A stretch of DNA of 64,000 nucleotides, from assembly GCA_019054805.1 (NCBI GenBank), contig JAHQIY010000002.1, positions 6,882,001 through 6,946,000 on the forward strand, given 5' to 3'. This DNA is from Brachionus manjavacas. Lineage: Eukaryota > Rotifera > Eurotatoria > Ploima > Brachionidae. Positions 32,828 through 45,241 of the stretch are shown one piece after another. Within the stretch, counting starts at the first letter, position 1, and the number at the start of each line of letters is the position of its first letter. A program made the position numbers and the translations under genes. The notes under the pieces were generated by a model. It was not told the origin of the DNA, searched no databases, and saw only the letters and a program-made list of their open reading frames with translations.

Positions 32828-34033
32828 CTATATTCTAAAAACGTTGTTTTCATTCTCAATTTGATTAATTTCTCGTTCATTTTCATTTTTCTTAAATTTT
32901 TTAATCAAAAATTTATAAAAGTAAATTAGAAAAACTCCAATTAAAACAAGTCCCGCCCCAATTACCGTAATCCAATGCGGCATTACATTTAAAACTAAAT
33001 ATTCCAATAAAAAGGCCACCAATATATCGATTGTTCTCAAAACAGCAATTTTATTTGCTGTTTCTCTGGCTATTGCAAGCGAAAAGCAAGCATGTCCTAT
33101 GAAGCTTATCATTCCAGATAGCAATCCGATTACTATATCTCTTAAGATGACTTCTTTAGTGTACATCAAATTGTGATGAGTTATTTTTGTTAAATATAAG
33201 GTTAATGATATTCCACTTGAAATTAAAAATCCAAACAATGAAAAATAAAATATCAAAACTATAAAGTGTATTTTTTTGTTTGTTAGTTTTTTTATAAAAA
33301 CAAAAGTTGATCCTGCAGTCATTGCACTAAAAATACTTAAACTGATGCCAAGAATGAACTCAATGGAACTTTCAACTTGTTGACTTTGTCCAAATCGGTG
33401 GAATATTAACGATGGTCTGATTACACATACTATTCCCAAAAAACTAAGACCGAAAGAAATAAAATGCATTATGCTGAGTTTGTCTTTGAGAATTATCCTG
33501 GCAAAAATGGCCGTGATTATTGGTGAACTGTATCTGATTACCATTGAGTCTTCAAAATTGATCAATCTTATGCTAAAATAAGCAGCCATCATTGAAGATG
33601 CGCCGACTAGACCCCGAAGTACAAGCCATAAGCGAGAACCCTTTGGACCAAACATATCTTGATGATAAAAATAAGCTATTGGAATAGAAAATATGATTTG
33701 AACCGCAAATTTTATAACTCCTATATCCGAGGCACTTAAGACATTACTTAATTTAACCATGAAAATGCTGCATGTAATGGCTATACTAGATACCAGTGCT
33801 AAAGATAATGAATAAAATTTCGACAAATGTACTGGCTTAATGCCAAGTTTGTTGGTAATTTGATTGCATTTAGATTGGTTTAATTCTTCTGTGGAATTAA
33901 CAGGCAAAGTGTTTAGAGAAATAGTTTTTAAAGTTATTGTTTCGTTTGAGTTGGGCTTAACATCGGTTGATTTTTGGTTGTTGTCCATAGTGAATATACT
34001 GTTGACAAATTGGTTTTTTGTGTTGCTTTCCAT
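32828..34033 (-). CDS. SLC35G-type drug/metabolite transporter (two EamA domains)
   Basis: Single-exon gene. The first ATG of the frame is at 34033, giving 401 residues; the frame stays open upstream but has no ATG there. A polar N-terminus of about 75 residues is followed by ten hydrophobic helices in two EamA repeats. Diagnostic segments are LVLRGLVGASSMMAAYFSIR, DSMVIRYSSPIITAIFARII and LGIVCVIRPSLIF in the first half. The second half has SAMTAGSTFVFIKKL and a final helix pair with VIGAGLVLIGVFLIY. These match the SLC35G1-like branch of the DMT superfamily, proteins of endomembranes or plasma membrane whose substrates are mostly unassigned. The C-terminus is charged (KKFKKNENEREINQ). No introns are seen. 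Confidence 0.82.
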   Translation of the reverse strand: MESNTKNQFVNSIFTMDNNQKSTDVKPNSNETITLKTISLNTLPVNSTEELNQSKCNQITNKLGIKPVHLSKFYSLSLALVSSIAITCSIFMVKLSNVLSASDIGVIKFAVQIIFSIPIAYFYHQDMFGPKGSRLWLVLRGLVGASSMMAAYFSIRLINFEDSMVIRYSSPIITAIFARIILKDKLSIMHFISFGLSFLGIVCVIRPSLIFHRFGQSQQVESSIEFILGISLSIFSAMTAGSTFVFIKKLTNKKIHFIVLIFYFSLFGFLISSGISLTLYLTKITHHNLMYTKEVILRDIVIGLLSGMISFIGHACFSLAIARETANKIAVLRTIDILVAFLLEYLVLNVMPHWITVIGAGLVLIGVFLIYFYKFLIKKFKKNENEREINQIENENNVFRI

Positions 34034-35607
34034 TTTTGTTATTCTCTGCTTTTTTGTTTCAATAAATAAAATTTTTGGTAAAAAAGATATTTTGATTGAA
34101 AATGGCAAATGTTTTTAATTTTTTTGATAAATTTAATTAGTCTAATTGGCACAAATAGAATAAAGATAAACATCACCTGATTTTCTATTAATAATCTGGA
34201 AAATAATTATTCATTTTTATTAGACCGAATAATTTAAATTTTTTTTTGGAATTTTTTTAATGGAAAGAAAATTTTTTTAAATGATTACAGAAAATATTCA
34301 AAGACTACTAGGTTAGGAATATGGAAAGATGATCTACGACGCTATTGGCATTGTCGAATTTAAAATTATATATTTATTTCAAAAATTACACCAGATTCAG
34401 CGATGACCAAAAAAATTAAATATAAAAAATTATAAAAAAATTAAGACAATTTTTTTTTTCGAATTCAAAAAGAACATGCTTAAAACAAAATTACATAATT
34501 TCTTTTTTTAGAAAAAAATTCAATTTTGTAGAGTTTGTTTGTTTTTTCTATTTCTTTCTTTCTTAGGACATAACGAAATACAGACACAGGTCGCCATTAT
34601 AGGAGAAAGGGCCGCTGTACCCATTACCAGCACCTCTAGAATTTAGTTCTCAAGATCCCTTCGAGAGTAAACTGACTGGATCTAGGATTTTATCTTTTAT
34701 TATTTCAGGGCGTTCTTTCATTAAAAGTGAACTTTAATAACTAATTTTAATTCAGTGGTTCTTTCCTTTAAGCTTTCTAAACAATATTAAATTGATTTGT
34801 CACGCCAAGATTAAATAAAGATGAGTTTATTTATTCTTGTTTACAATAAACCTTTTTGTTAAAAAAAAGAAATATGCTGATTATCTAATATGTCAAGACT
34901 TTAATAACTTGAAATTAGATAATTTTTGTTTTGATAATCAATTTTCAAAAAAACATAAAATCAAAATAATACTAAAAACTTTCAAAAATATTTGAGTTAA
35001 AATTTGGTTTAATTAAATTCAAAACAAAATTCCATTATAATTTCCAAATTTCTTAAAAACAAAATTTTATATTTTCAAAAAAATTTTTATTTAAAAAAAA
35101 CGATCTACTGTTAATGTGCGGTACGGAGGTACGCTCCTGATACGCTACGAGTTTCTATCATATTTTATTTTTTAAAGGATAAAGGCAAAATGAATTATAA
35201 AACAAACATCTAATCATTCAAATCGGTTAATTTTAAACGTCAACATTGCAATTTCGCAATTTTTTTTTAAAAAGTGGATATATTTTTTAATTAAAAAAAA
35301 ATTAAACCATTTTAAATATCAAAACTAATTTTAATCAACACTTTTTATCAAAACAAAAAAATTAATTATGTTTCACAAAAAAAAGGATAATTAAAAAAAA
35401 AACGCAAAATGTTTCTGTTTTGATAAATAATATTTGCTTTATATATTGAATATTTTTTATTAAAAATACAAATTAAATAACTAAGTTTAGTAGTAGTAGA
35501 AGTTTTCTACGACAATTAAAATAATTGTCAATAAAAATTAAAAAAAAAATTACAATTTATCTTGTAAATAAAATAAATAAAATTTTTCATCGTTGTCGGA
35601 TTTTATA
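34034..35607. other. intergenic, nothing recognised
   Basis: About 1.6 kb of AT-rich DNA. Two short patches are visibly richer in G+C (about 34560-34700 and 35100-35160), but I find no coding frame or known element in them. Confidence 0.5.
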
Positions 35608-35963
35608 GGGGTTGTGAAGTTTGTTTCAATTCGATCTTTTCAATTCAGAAAAACTTGAATAACTTTTTTGCAAAAATAGATAATTTAGTTCAGTGAAATG
35701 CTTAATTAAAAGCAAATTTGCTTAATGCAATAAAATAAGTCTGCAAAATACTCTGCAATTTTCTGCATTTTGCACGCCACTAAAAAGTATTCTCATCAAG
35801 AGTGCAATTATATTTTAGAGTTTTTGCAGACACATATTTTTGGATTAAGCAAAGTTGGTTAACCATTAAGCATTTCACAGAACTAAATTATCTATTTTTG
35901 TAAAAAAGTTATTCAAGTTTTTCTGAATTGAAAAGATCGAATTGAAACGGACTTCACAACCCC
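35608..35963. mobile_element. 356-bp MITE with long inverted repeats
   Basis: The ends are GGGGTTGTGAAGT and its complement. Similarity between the arms extends inward for about 95 bp, including TTCAATTCGATCTTTTCAAT and AAACTTGAATAACTTTTTT, with few mismatches. The flanks share GATTTTAT on both sides (left GATTTTATA, right GATTTTATT), an 8-9-bp target duplication. There is no coding capacity. TSD length fits hAT, Merlin or MULE-type MITEs; the superfamily is not resolved. Confidence 0.8.
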
Positions 35964-38841
35964 GATTTTATTAAATTTTGCAAAAAAAAAGCTTTAGGAC
36001 AGCTATGAGCGGTTTTGTATTTCGGTCAAAAAGTATGGTATTTCCCAATTTTTCTATGGATTAGGAAATATAAAATTAATTTTCATATTCATATTTAAAA
36101 TTAAAATAAAAAACATCAATAATTAATTTTCTTAAAATATTAATTCGGGTTTTTTTTGGAATTCAAGTATTCATTCTATTGGATCCATACTGATTGTATA
36201 ATGGTTAAAAGTTTTAAATCGAAATATAAAGTGAGTTGAATTTAAAAATATTTTATATTCTTAAAATATTTTTTGTAAAAATCTTTTTTTTAGATAATCA
36301 AAAGAAAATTCTAACTAAATCTAATTTATTTTAATTTTATTTAAAATAAATCGTTATTTTTTTTAATGCAATAATTCCAACAATGATTAAAATTAATGCT
36401 GGTATCAGTGATAATAATGGAGCATATCGATTGATTAAAGATAAATTACTTCTTTGAGCTTTAAAAAAAATTAATTGTATAAATAAATTTTAACTTTCAA
36501 TGATGATTAGAGCTTTTGTTATTTTCTTAATTTCAATTTTAAAGATTAAATAATTTTGTAAGTTACATTAAATAAAAATGAACTATGAATTTCAAATTCT
36601 ACAGAATTTACATTAGTGATTATGTCATCATAATATGCTATTTAATAGTTCAATTTTAAATTAAAATTGAAAAGTTTCTATATTATTTTGCTAGAAAAAA
36701 AATATTTTAGATCTACTTTTTTTCTAATAAGAGTAAGTAAAATTTCTGTTTTTTTTTTAATTTCTTTTGAAAAATAATGGTTCAAATCATCATTATAATA
36801 TTGAAATAATTATATGTTACTTATTTCAAAATCCAAAAAGATTTTTTTGGATAAATTTAAACACTTTTTTGACTCCATTGGAATCAAAAAAAATCAAATT
36901 AATAATTAGTTTTTTAATAAATTCATTTTGTTTTTTAAATTTTTTTATACTTTTTTCGAATTTTTCCTTAAAATCTTAAAAAAACAGTTATTCCTGTAAA
37001 AAAAAAATCATAAAAATATTAATCAAATGCCTGCAAAATCGTCTGCATCTTTTAATTTATGTTAAAAAAATTAAGATATAAATAGTTAAACCATTTTTAT
37101 AAATTTACTTTTTGCTATCTGCTTTTGCATTTCTTCCAAAAGAGCAACCAACGCTGATGGGAAAAATAAATAAATATATAGTTGAAAAGCTTTGTTAAAA
37201 AATTTAAATTACATTCATGATCTAAAAAAATAATACATTTTTATCATTTGAAAATTAATTAATTAATTACTTAGGTGATCTATTATTATATTATCAAACG
37301 AATTGAAAGGAAAAAGGTTTAATTGTGATTATTATGTAAAAAAAAAACCTTTTCTGAGTATAACTAAATAAACTATTAAATTTTATAATTATGATTTAAA
37401 AAGTAGAGTACTTAGCAAGAGATTTGCAATTTTATCACTAGAATTCTTCAAATCCAAATGATCTTAAAAAAAGTGTTAAAATTTTTTCAAAAGAAGCATA
37501 AAAAATTAATCACCTTGATGATCTTTTTAATAAAAAATAAATAAAAGTAATTTAAAAAAATGAAAAAAAAAATTAAAATACCAATATTTGTTTTCTCTTA
37601 AGGAAAAATTTAAATTTTATTAAGATATTTTTAAACTAAAATTTACTTGAAAGCTTGTTCTCAATATTTTTAAGATTTGATGCGATCATTTTGATATTTA
37701 AGTCACTTTTTGACTCTTCACCTTAAAAAAATATTTTACAATAATTCAGTATTTGAGATTCCATACTTTGAATGCTTTTTGATGTTTTTGGCATATTACT
37801 TTCCATTCTTAAATTTTTTGAGCAAGAAATAAAATAGCTAATTTTAACATTTTAGCTAGAAATATTTAAAATTATAAAGATGACTTGTAAAATAAATTTA
37901 AAATGTTTTTTGATTTGTCTTTCTAAAATTTTATGTAAATTAATTAATGAAAATTTTTAATTTAATATCTAGATTTGAAAATTTGAATAAATTGTATTAA
38001 TTTCAATAAACAGACACGCCAATTTGCGTAAAATATTTTTAAATTATAATAATACCTATTTTAAAAAACTTAATTACTGAATTTGAAATTTAATAAAAGC
38101 ATTTATTTTTTTTTATCTAATTTTAATTACATTTGAATAAGAATCAAGACTAAATTGTATCAGAAACTAAAACTTTGAAACTATTAGGAAAGCTATGTCT
38201 TATTCATTTATTTTTAGAACATTTGCTCTTCTATTTTTAATTCAACAAGAAAAAATCAAAACCTCGTTAACTTTTGGCTGAAATGAAAGGAAAAATGTAT
38301 TTGACGCATAAACACAAAAAAATTAAGTAAAGTTTAAAGATTTAGTCATTATAGCATATAAAAATTAGTCTCGCATATAATAAAATAAGTTAACTATACA
38401 AAAAAACTATAGCATTAAAAAAACATGACTTAATCAATATTCAAAAAAAATAAAGAAATTCTTAGTGTTTTCACGTTAAGACTTAAAGAGAAGGATGATT
38501 GTTTTCAACTTTCGACTTTTACAAATTTAATTCGCAAAACTCTGGCAATCATCAAATATGTCATTTTAATTTTTACCAATTTTTATTCTAAATAAAATTT
38601 GAATACTGATTTAAATAGTTTTAATAGAGAAAAAAATTTATGTATTTTAACTTTTATTGAGAATTATTATATTTTTACAAAAGAAATTTAAAACAAAAAT
38701 TGAGATTAAATTAGAAATTGGAATAAATAGAAAAAGAAATAATTCGATATGGTTAATAGACTACCTAAAACTTGATTAACAAAAACATCTAATAAGGGAT
38801 GGAACTAGAAAGGAATGTTTTGTGATCGACATTTTTGATAT
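35964..38841. other. intergenic, nothing recognised
   Basis: About 2.9 kb of very AT-rich DNA with many homopolymer runs. Short open frames here encode only F/I/N/K-rich sequence without recognisable motifs. Confidence 0.55.
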
Positions 38842-41800
38842 TTAGATACATCGCCATTTTTTGAGACAATTTGATTTCTCTTGACACCATTCATCTCTTG
38901 TAATCAAAATCTTCTCATATTCAGGTTGTTGAATAAACTTAAATGCACCCAAATAAGCCGAATGATAACTGTACTCGGATCTGTTGACTTTAACTTTAAT
39001 AGTAACTGGAAGTAGCTTTTTTAGCTCCAACTCAAGTCTTTCTTTTAAGCCTGGAATCTGAGACATCCCGCCACATAAATAAATATTTCTGGCCATTTCT
39101 CTTCTTAAATCCATGCTACTTGACTGAATTGCTTTGTAAATTAGCTTGTGTAAACCTTGGCCGTCAAGACCCCAGATCTCAGGATTAAATAGTCCCTCCA
39201 CTGCTCTGAATCTAGCTGATTCTGGAAATTCTAACTTTTTTAGCTCGTTGGCCCGACCAATCATTTCTAATTTAAATTTTTTGGAATCATTTGGGTATTT
39301 AGTCAATTCTTCTTGGAAATTTAGGGCAGTGTAGCAAGACTTTTCTTTTATGTAGCGCACAAAAAATTGCTCTATATCATTTACATAGCTCACATGGCCT
39401 CTTGAAATGTAAAAATTCAAAAACTCTGACATACAAGAACCACCGTAAGCCAAATTAGTGACACCATTTTGAAAGGGCATACCATTACAAATTGGTATGA
39501 CATCAATTTTTTCTCCCAAATTAGCTATTATTCCAATATTGGCGTTATATGAGTAGAGTGACATTAGCGATTGATTAATTAAAGTTGCCGACTTGAAATT
39601 ATAGTTTTCGCCAGAGAGGAGATAATTCAGATATTGGGTATTTAAGCGATCAGTCAGTTTGTGACTCGTGATTATCAAAATTTCTGTATTTTCACTATTA
39701 ATGTTCAAATTTTCCACCACATAAGAGATTATTGATTCAATGCTTTCCACTTCTACATTGAGTTTGTCAATTCCATTTCGATTTTTTAAAGGAAATATTA
39801 ATTGACCATTGCTTGATGTCAAACACCAGCTTGATATTGACTTGCGAAGATCGATCGTAGATGGAGCTGATGATCCAAGCAAAAAATCAAATGCATCAAA
39901 ACCGACTTTTAATCGACTTAAAAAAAAAATTCATCAAAAACTAAAAAAAAATTTTTTTGCGTGATTTTTAAAACTTTTGAAAAATTTCGCTTTTCATTTA
40001 ATTGAATTTTTTTTTATTTTAATGCTCTAGACAAAGCTTCATTTATACTTTGAGATTTGAGAACAAATTCTATTTTGTTTCATTTTATTTAAATAAAAAT
40101 TAGAATATTTTTTTCTGTATTTTTTAATTTATGTATTCAGACAATTTTTTTAAGGAATTTTCGGAAGTTTGCAAACAATTCTTCTTCAAAATTAAAAAAA
40201 TTTTGAAATAATCATTTGATACTTCAAACTAAAATAAAGAAAAAGAAGTACCAACATTTTTTGAAAAAGCTAAACATTATATTAACGTATTTTCAAATTT
40301 TTGGACAGGGTTTCCTCAGTAATTAAAATTTTTTGTTATTATTTTTTTAAATATAAGAGTCCAAAAATCGTTTTTCTTTAATCGACTAATTTGTTTATTT
40401 CCTAATTTATTAGCCTGTTTAATCCAAAATTTACTGGTACTTTTGGAGCTTAAAAATCTACCACATTGTATAAATTTAAATTAATTAAAAATTAAAATTA
40501 AAATTAAAAGCTGCCATTTTCAATTTCTAATTAACTAATTTAGACTCAAGATTGTAAAAATTTGCAAGATTTTAATTCTGATGATAACAAAATTTTTAGT
40601 AAAAATAATATTTTTTTACCAAAATATTACTATTAAATTTAATTTTTTTTTAACAATTATTTTTTGATTTGTTGTGTTGAGCCATAAGAACTATAGTAAG
40701 AACTTAAATTGAAAAATATCAGTTGAGCTCAAGTCAAAATTAATGTCAAATTATAACCTAAGATTAGTTTTATTGCACCAAAAGAACTTTGGATAAATTT
40801 TTCAAATTAGTTATAATTACTTTTTTAGTGGTTCTTGAAAAGGTAATTAAAAAGCAAAATAGCAGAGAATCGTTTTAAATGACTCAAATTTTCGAATGAA
40901 ATTCTATGATTTCTAATTTTATAAACACTTACTTTTTGTTTGGATCGTTTGAGCACACAGTTGGGACAAACAATTTGGGAAGCTTGGCTTTTTAAAAAAA
41001 TAAAAAAATATTTTGGCTTGAAAAAAAACCTACGTTCTTGATCAAAAAGTCCAGCTCTAATTGAACAAGTTCCAATATCAATTATCAAAACATTTCTATC
41101 TTTAGTCACATGGCCTTGATTAAGCGTAAGAGGTTGATTTGGCTGAACCCAAAGACACTCAGACCTGTCAACTATTTGCTGTTCAATTTCCTGCTTCCAT
41201 TTTGAAAACAACTCATCGCTATCTTCCGCACTAGCACAGCATCTAAATACCATATAATTACCACGTCCATCATCAAGACTTATTATTTTATTCTGATCAA
41301 ATTCAGCCTTTCCGCCCATCAAATTATAAATCTCATCAGGTCTTTCTTTAAAAGCACCAGTCTTCGAATCAATGTCAAAAACATGCAATTCCCCAATTGA
41401 GTTTAGCCTGAAATATCTTTTTTTCCAAGTAAGAAGAATACTATTTTTTAGATTTTTGCCCGGTGGAAGTTTTTCCATAAAACTTTCAACAAGTATATTC
41501 GGAACCTTAAACACTTCATTCTTATTTTCAGGTGCCAAATTTTGATTTCCTAAATCATATAGCTCGTAGATTAAATTAATCAAATGAGTTCGCTTAATGG
41601 TTGACTCATTTTTTGGCTTTAGATCCGCTTCAAATTGATCATAGCTTTCCTCGTCGTGAACAATCGTTTCATTCTCTTGATTTGTATTGCCACTAGTCAA
41701 ACTGCTTATGCTGGTTGTGTTGCTTTTTATGCTGGCTAAATTGTTGTTGGTGTCACAGTTTAAACTGTCTGAAGACGTCTCTGAAACATTACAGCTATTG

Positions 41801-42039
41801 TTTTCCAAATTGGCCCCTATTTGGTTGCTATTCACTTCATTTTCTTCATTTAAAGTTCCATTAAAGCTTTGCTTGTTAAGTAAACTAATCAATTCTTGCG
41901 GCAAAACAGTATCGTCATGCAAGTCTAGGAAAAAAAATGTAGTCGGTCTTGTTAGCTAAATAAAATGATAATTACCTTCTAAATTTATGACTTGTTCATT
42001 GTATTCGGACTGAGTCACAGTAGGTGAAAAATTTTCCAT
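38842..42039 (-). CDS. PH domain-actin-related protein fusion (4 exons, 694 aa)
   Basis: Exons on -: 42039-41976, 41924-41034, 40987-40933 and 39916-38842, with phases that join cleanly. The first 150 residues are polar and S/N/E-rich. A pleckstrin-homology-like domain follows at about 165-295: LTWKKRYFRLNSIGELHVFD, MVFRCCASAEDSDELFSKWK. From about residue 318 the chain is an actin fold: phosphate-1 loop LIIDIGTCSIRAGLFDQE, phosphate-2 region NLGEKIDVIPICNGMPF and adenosine motif YLCGGMSQIPGLKERL. The actin DSGDG loop is degenerate (ANLGEK), so ATP hydrolysis may be lost. I cannot assign it to a numbered Arp class. The PH domain suggests recruitment to membrane phosphoinositides. A 945-bp intron separates exons 3 and 4. 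Confidence 0.75.
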
Positions 42040-43909
42040 TTTGAAATAATTTTATTTCTGTCTGCAATTTGAAATTTTTAATTCGAATTAAAACAAAATC
42101 ACGTTATTAATCAAAAAAGTGGATTTTTGTCTTTTCAAAAAATCGATAATATATGCGAGATATAAATAAAGGTAACAAAGAATACAGAGAACAGCCCAGG
42201 TATACAAATAAACTCCAAGTCTTTGTTAAAATTTCTAAATAAATTTATGAGAAATAAAAATTGTTGGAAACCATTTTGTTAAATTTCTAATTTTAAGGTC
42301 AGTTAAGAAAATTTATATTTAATGATGACCTGTATATTTGTCATGTATTGTGTTTTGTTTAATTTTAGAGCTAAATTTATTTAATTTCGCCTCAATTTTT
42401 GATCAAATTTTAATTTCTTGCTATTAAATATTCAATTTTTATCTAAATTTTCTTCTAATCTAAGTGCACTTTAAATGTCAATCAGGTTTTTGAAAGTTGT
42501 TAATTAACGCTATGGATTATTTAAATTTAAAGCAATAAAATGCGCTTGATTATGAACTCATTCATAGACACTTCAAATAATGTACCTGGATATATAGAAA
42601 CTATATTGAATCATAGAAACCATTTTGAATACCGAATTTTTCTTGAATCACTCAACCGAATTATTCAAAATTTAAAATTAATATCTCCAAGGGTTTAGAA
42701 AACTTAATAAAATTTTGTCTTAAGTTAAAATTTTGTAGAGTTCTAATTAACTAAAAATAAAAGCGTTTCTAAAAGCTGATAAAATATTAAAATCAACAAA
42801 AAACTTTTGTTCTTTTTTTTCCTTAAAGGGAGGACATTTTGGGGTTAGAAATTAAATTCATTTTTAAATATTTTTGAAGCTAATTTACTATTAAATTTAT
42901 TAAAAATATCATGTCTAGTCCAAACGACATGATTAAATACTAAATTTTTCAACTTTTTTAATTATTTATTTCTGTACAGGCAACGAGGTTCTTTAGTTTA
43001 ATAAACATAATTTAAAAATAAATAAGTAAATTAAAATTTCAAAAGAATTTGTCGGTTCTAGAGAAAAAGAAGATATGGTGAGCAGATAATTACGCTAAAA
43101 ATTCACCAAAAAATTTATTCACCAGTTTCAGAAAAAAATGGAACGGAATTAGTCTCATAATGCATAAATTTGGAAGTGGTTTCGTATTTTAGATTTAGAA
43201 TTGATCAAACTTCCAAATTTTGAATTATTTGTATTATTTTGATATTAATATCTGAGAATTTGTCAAGACGGGGAAAAGAATAATCCATAATTGACCCGAT
43301 TAAAAATTAATTAAGATTACCTAGTATTTTATTACTATAACCTCAATTTTTATGCTTATTGAGTTTAGTCTTGAGTTACATCTTTCTTTGATTTCATCAA
43401 CCATTGAAGTAAAAGTTAATCTTTAGCCAAATTTAACCCCAAATTAAATAAAAATTTTATTTTTAATTATAAATCATAGATATGCTAAAAATGTTGAAAT
43501 TAAATTTTTTGGTTACCTAGTCTAAAATCTAATTATCACTTTGATAAAAAAGCACTTTTTTAAGATAAGTCTTATTTTTGAATTTTTATGAATCACATAC
43601 TTAGATTAAGCCTTAAAGCTAAACAAAATATATCATGATAATGTTGTTAATCACATTTATCTATAAAATAACGGTGTCTATTTAAAATTATCTAGATAAT
43701 CAAAATGATAAGACTAATGGCAAACAAATTTCAAATCTAGTTTAAACAAAAACTTTCCTTTTTGAGCAAACAAAAAATTTACAAGGCAATAAATCCAAAT
43801 TCAAAATCGGTGTCCGTTCATTCATTCAGACGAAAATAAATTAAAATTATTTTTTAACAAAAATATGTTTATTCAATTTTTTAGCTTTCAAAAAAATATA
43901 AAATTTTAG
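42040..43909. other. intergenic, nothing recognised
   Basis: About 1.9 kb of AT-rich DNA without convincing coding, RNA or repeat signal. Confidence 0.55.
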
Positions 43910-45241
43910 CTAAGCTATTTTATTAGAAAATATAAAATTAACTTTTTTCAGATTTTTCTTAATACACAAATTGAATAACAAAAAGCACAATATACTACCG
44001 AGGTAAACTAGATAAAATTTAATGCTTTTATACCTCGAAGGTAGCCATAAAATTGACACATAAGCTTTTCCATTGGGCACTTATAAAAAAAATTGAAATC
44101 AATTTTTAGAAAAAAAATTCAATTACTTATTGTAAGCAATCCATAGCCCATATTTGGAACACCCATTCTGTACGAACAAGTTGGAATCGAAAGTTCGTAC
44201 ACAAATTCAACACCCTTTTTGGGCTTTTCCGAGTCCAGAGAAAGCATGTAAAAATTGTTTGCCTTGTCCTTGAATGGAGTTATATATTCCTCAATACGAT
44301 TTTTCACATAGTTAAATTTAATAATCTCAAACTTTACATTTTATTAAAAAAATGAAAAAATTTTGATATTTTATTTTACCAAATGATTGTCGCCTTTAAT
44401 TATCAGGCTAGAGCCAGTATCTTTGTTCAACTTAGAAAAAAAATTTTTAGTATTTTTACTTTTCATTAAATGTATTTATTACATCATCTAATTCCTCGGG
44501 GTTTGTTCTAACCAAAGATATATGATTTAAAATTATTGTAAATTTATCTTTTTGATCCATTTCAGTATTTTGTTGCCTATTTTTTTCCACTAATGAACGA
44601 ACATGTCTTCGTTTATTCCCGGCATAAAAACTAGCTGTATAATCAACATCTAATTTAAGAAAGTTAATATATGAATTAAACTTGAACAGTTCTACATTGG
44701 GGCCAAAATATTTTTCAAATCGTTTAACCAAACGATTGTTCCGATCGCCCAAATATTCACCGCCAACATCATTATCTCCCGAAATGTAAATCTGCTTAAT
44801 TCCGTAATCACGAGACATTTTATGGCTGTGAAAAATCGATTCAAAACGTTTGAAGTATCGTTCCATCTGATCATCACTGGCCTTAAGTCCTTCGTCAAAT
44901 AAATCGCCTAGAAATATAGTGGCATCTGGTTTAGTATAAGAGTTGGCTAGAATGAAACAGGACCTAAGATATCTATCGGCGTCCCAGCGCGCCAACCAAC
45001 CTATAAACCACGGCTCATCGTTTTCGCCAATTAACTGTGGGTCGGCAACGAGGAGTAATCGAACTGGTCTTTCATTTAAGTCATGAATTTGTGAACCATT
45101 TTTGTGGTAGAATAAGGAGCTCTTGTGAGCCGATGGCCAGTTCAGGTACGCCAGCCAGTAGACGAACACTTCATTGTACAAAATGATCACAGCTGACAAA
45201 ATGATTAATAATTTAAATCTGTTTTTGGCAATAGGCCTCAT
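43910..45241 (-). CDS. MPPE1: metallophosphoesterase 1 (PGAP5/Cdc1 family), 4 exons
   Basis: Exons on -: 45241-44483, 44430-44380, 44331-44127 and 44079-43910; 394 residues, close to human MPPE1 (396). In mammals this ER-exit-site enzyme removes a side-chain ethanolamine phosphate from the GPI glycan so that GPI-anchored proteins can leave the ER. An N-terminal membrane anchor (LLIILSAVIILYNEVFVYWL) is followed by the phosphoesterase core: LLLVADPQLIGE, FLGDLFDEG, YISGDNDVGGE, ILNHISLVRT, IIKGDNHL. Then come YELSIPTCSYRMG, a C-terminal membrane helix (VYLGSILCFLLF) and a lysine-rich tail. Compared with the usual ADTH, GNHD and GHTH boxes, the motifs read ADPQ, GDND and GDNH, so some metal-ligand positions differ. 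Confidence 0.85.

Noticed and set aside
36767..36979. 70-codon open frame rich in F, I, N and S
   Set aside because: Low-complexity translation of AT-rich DNA with no motif or neighbour support.
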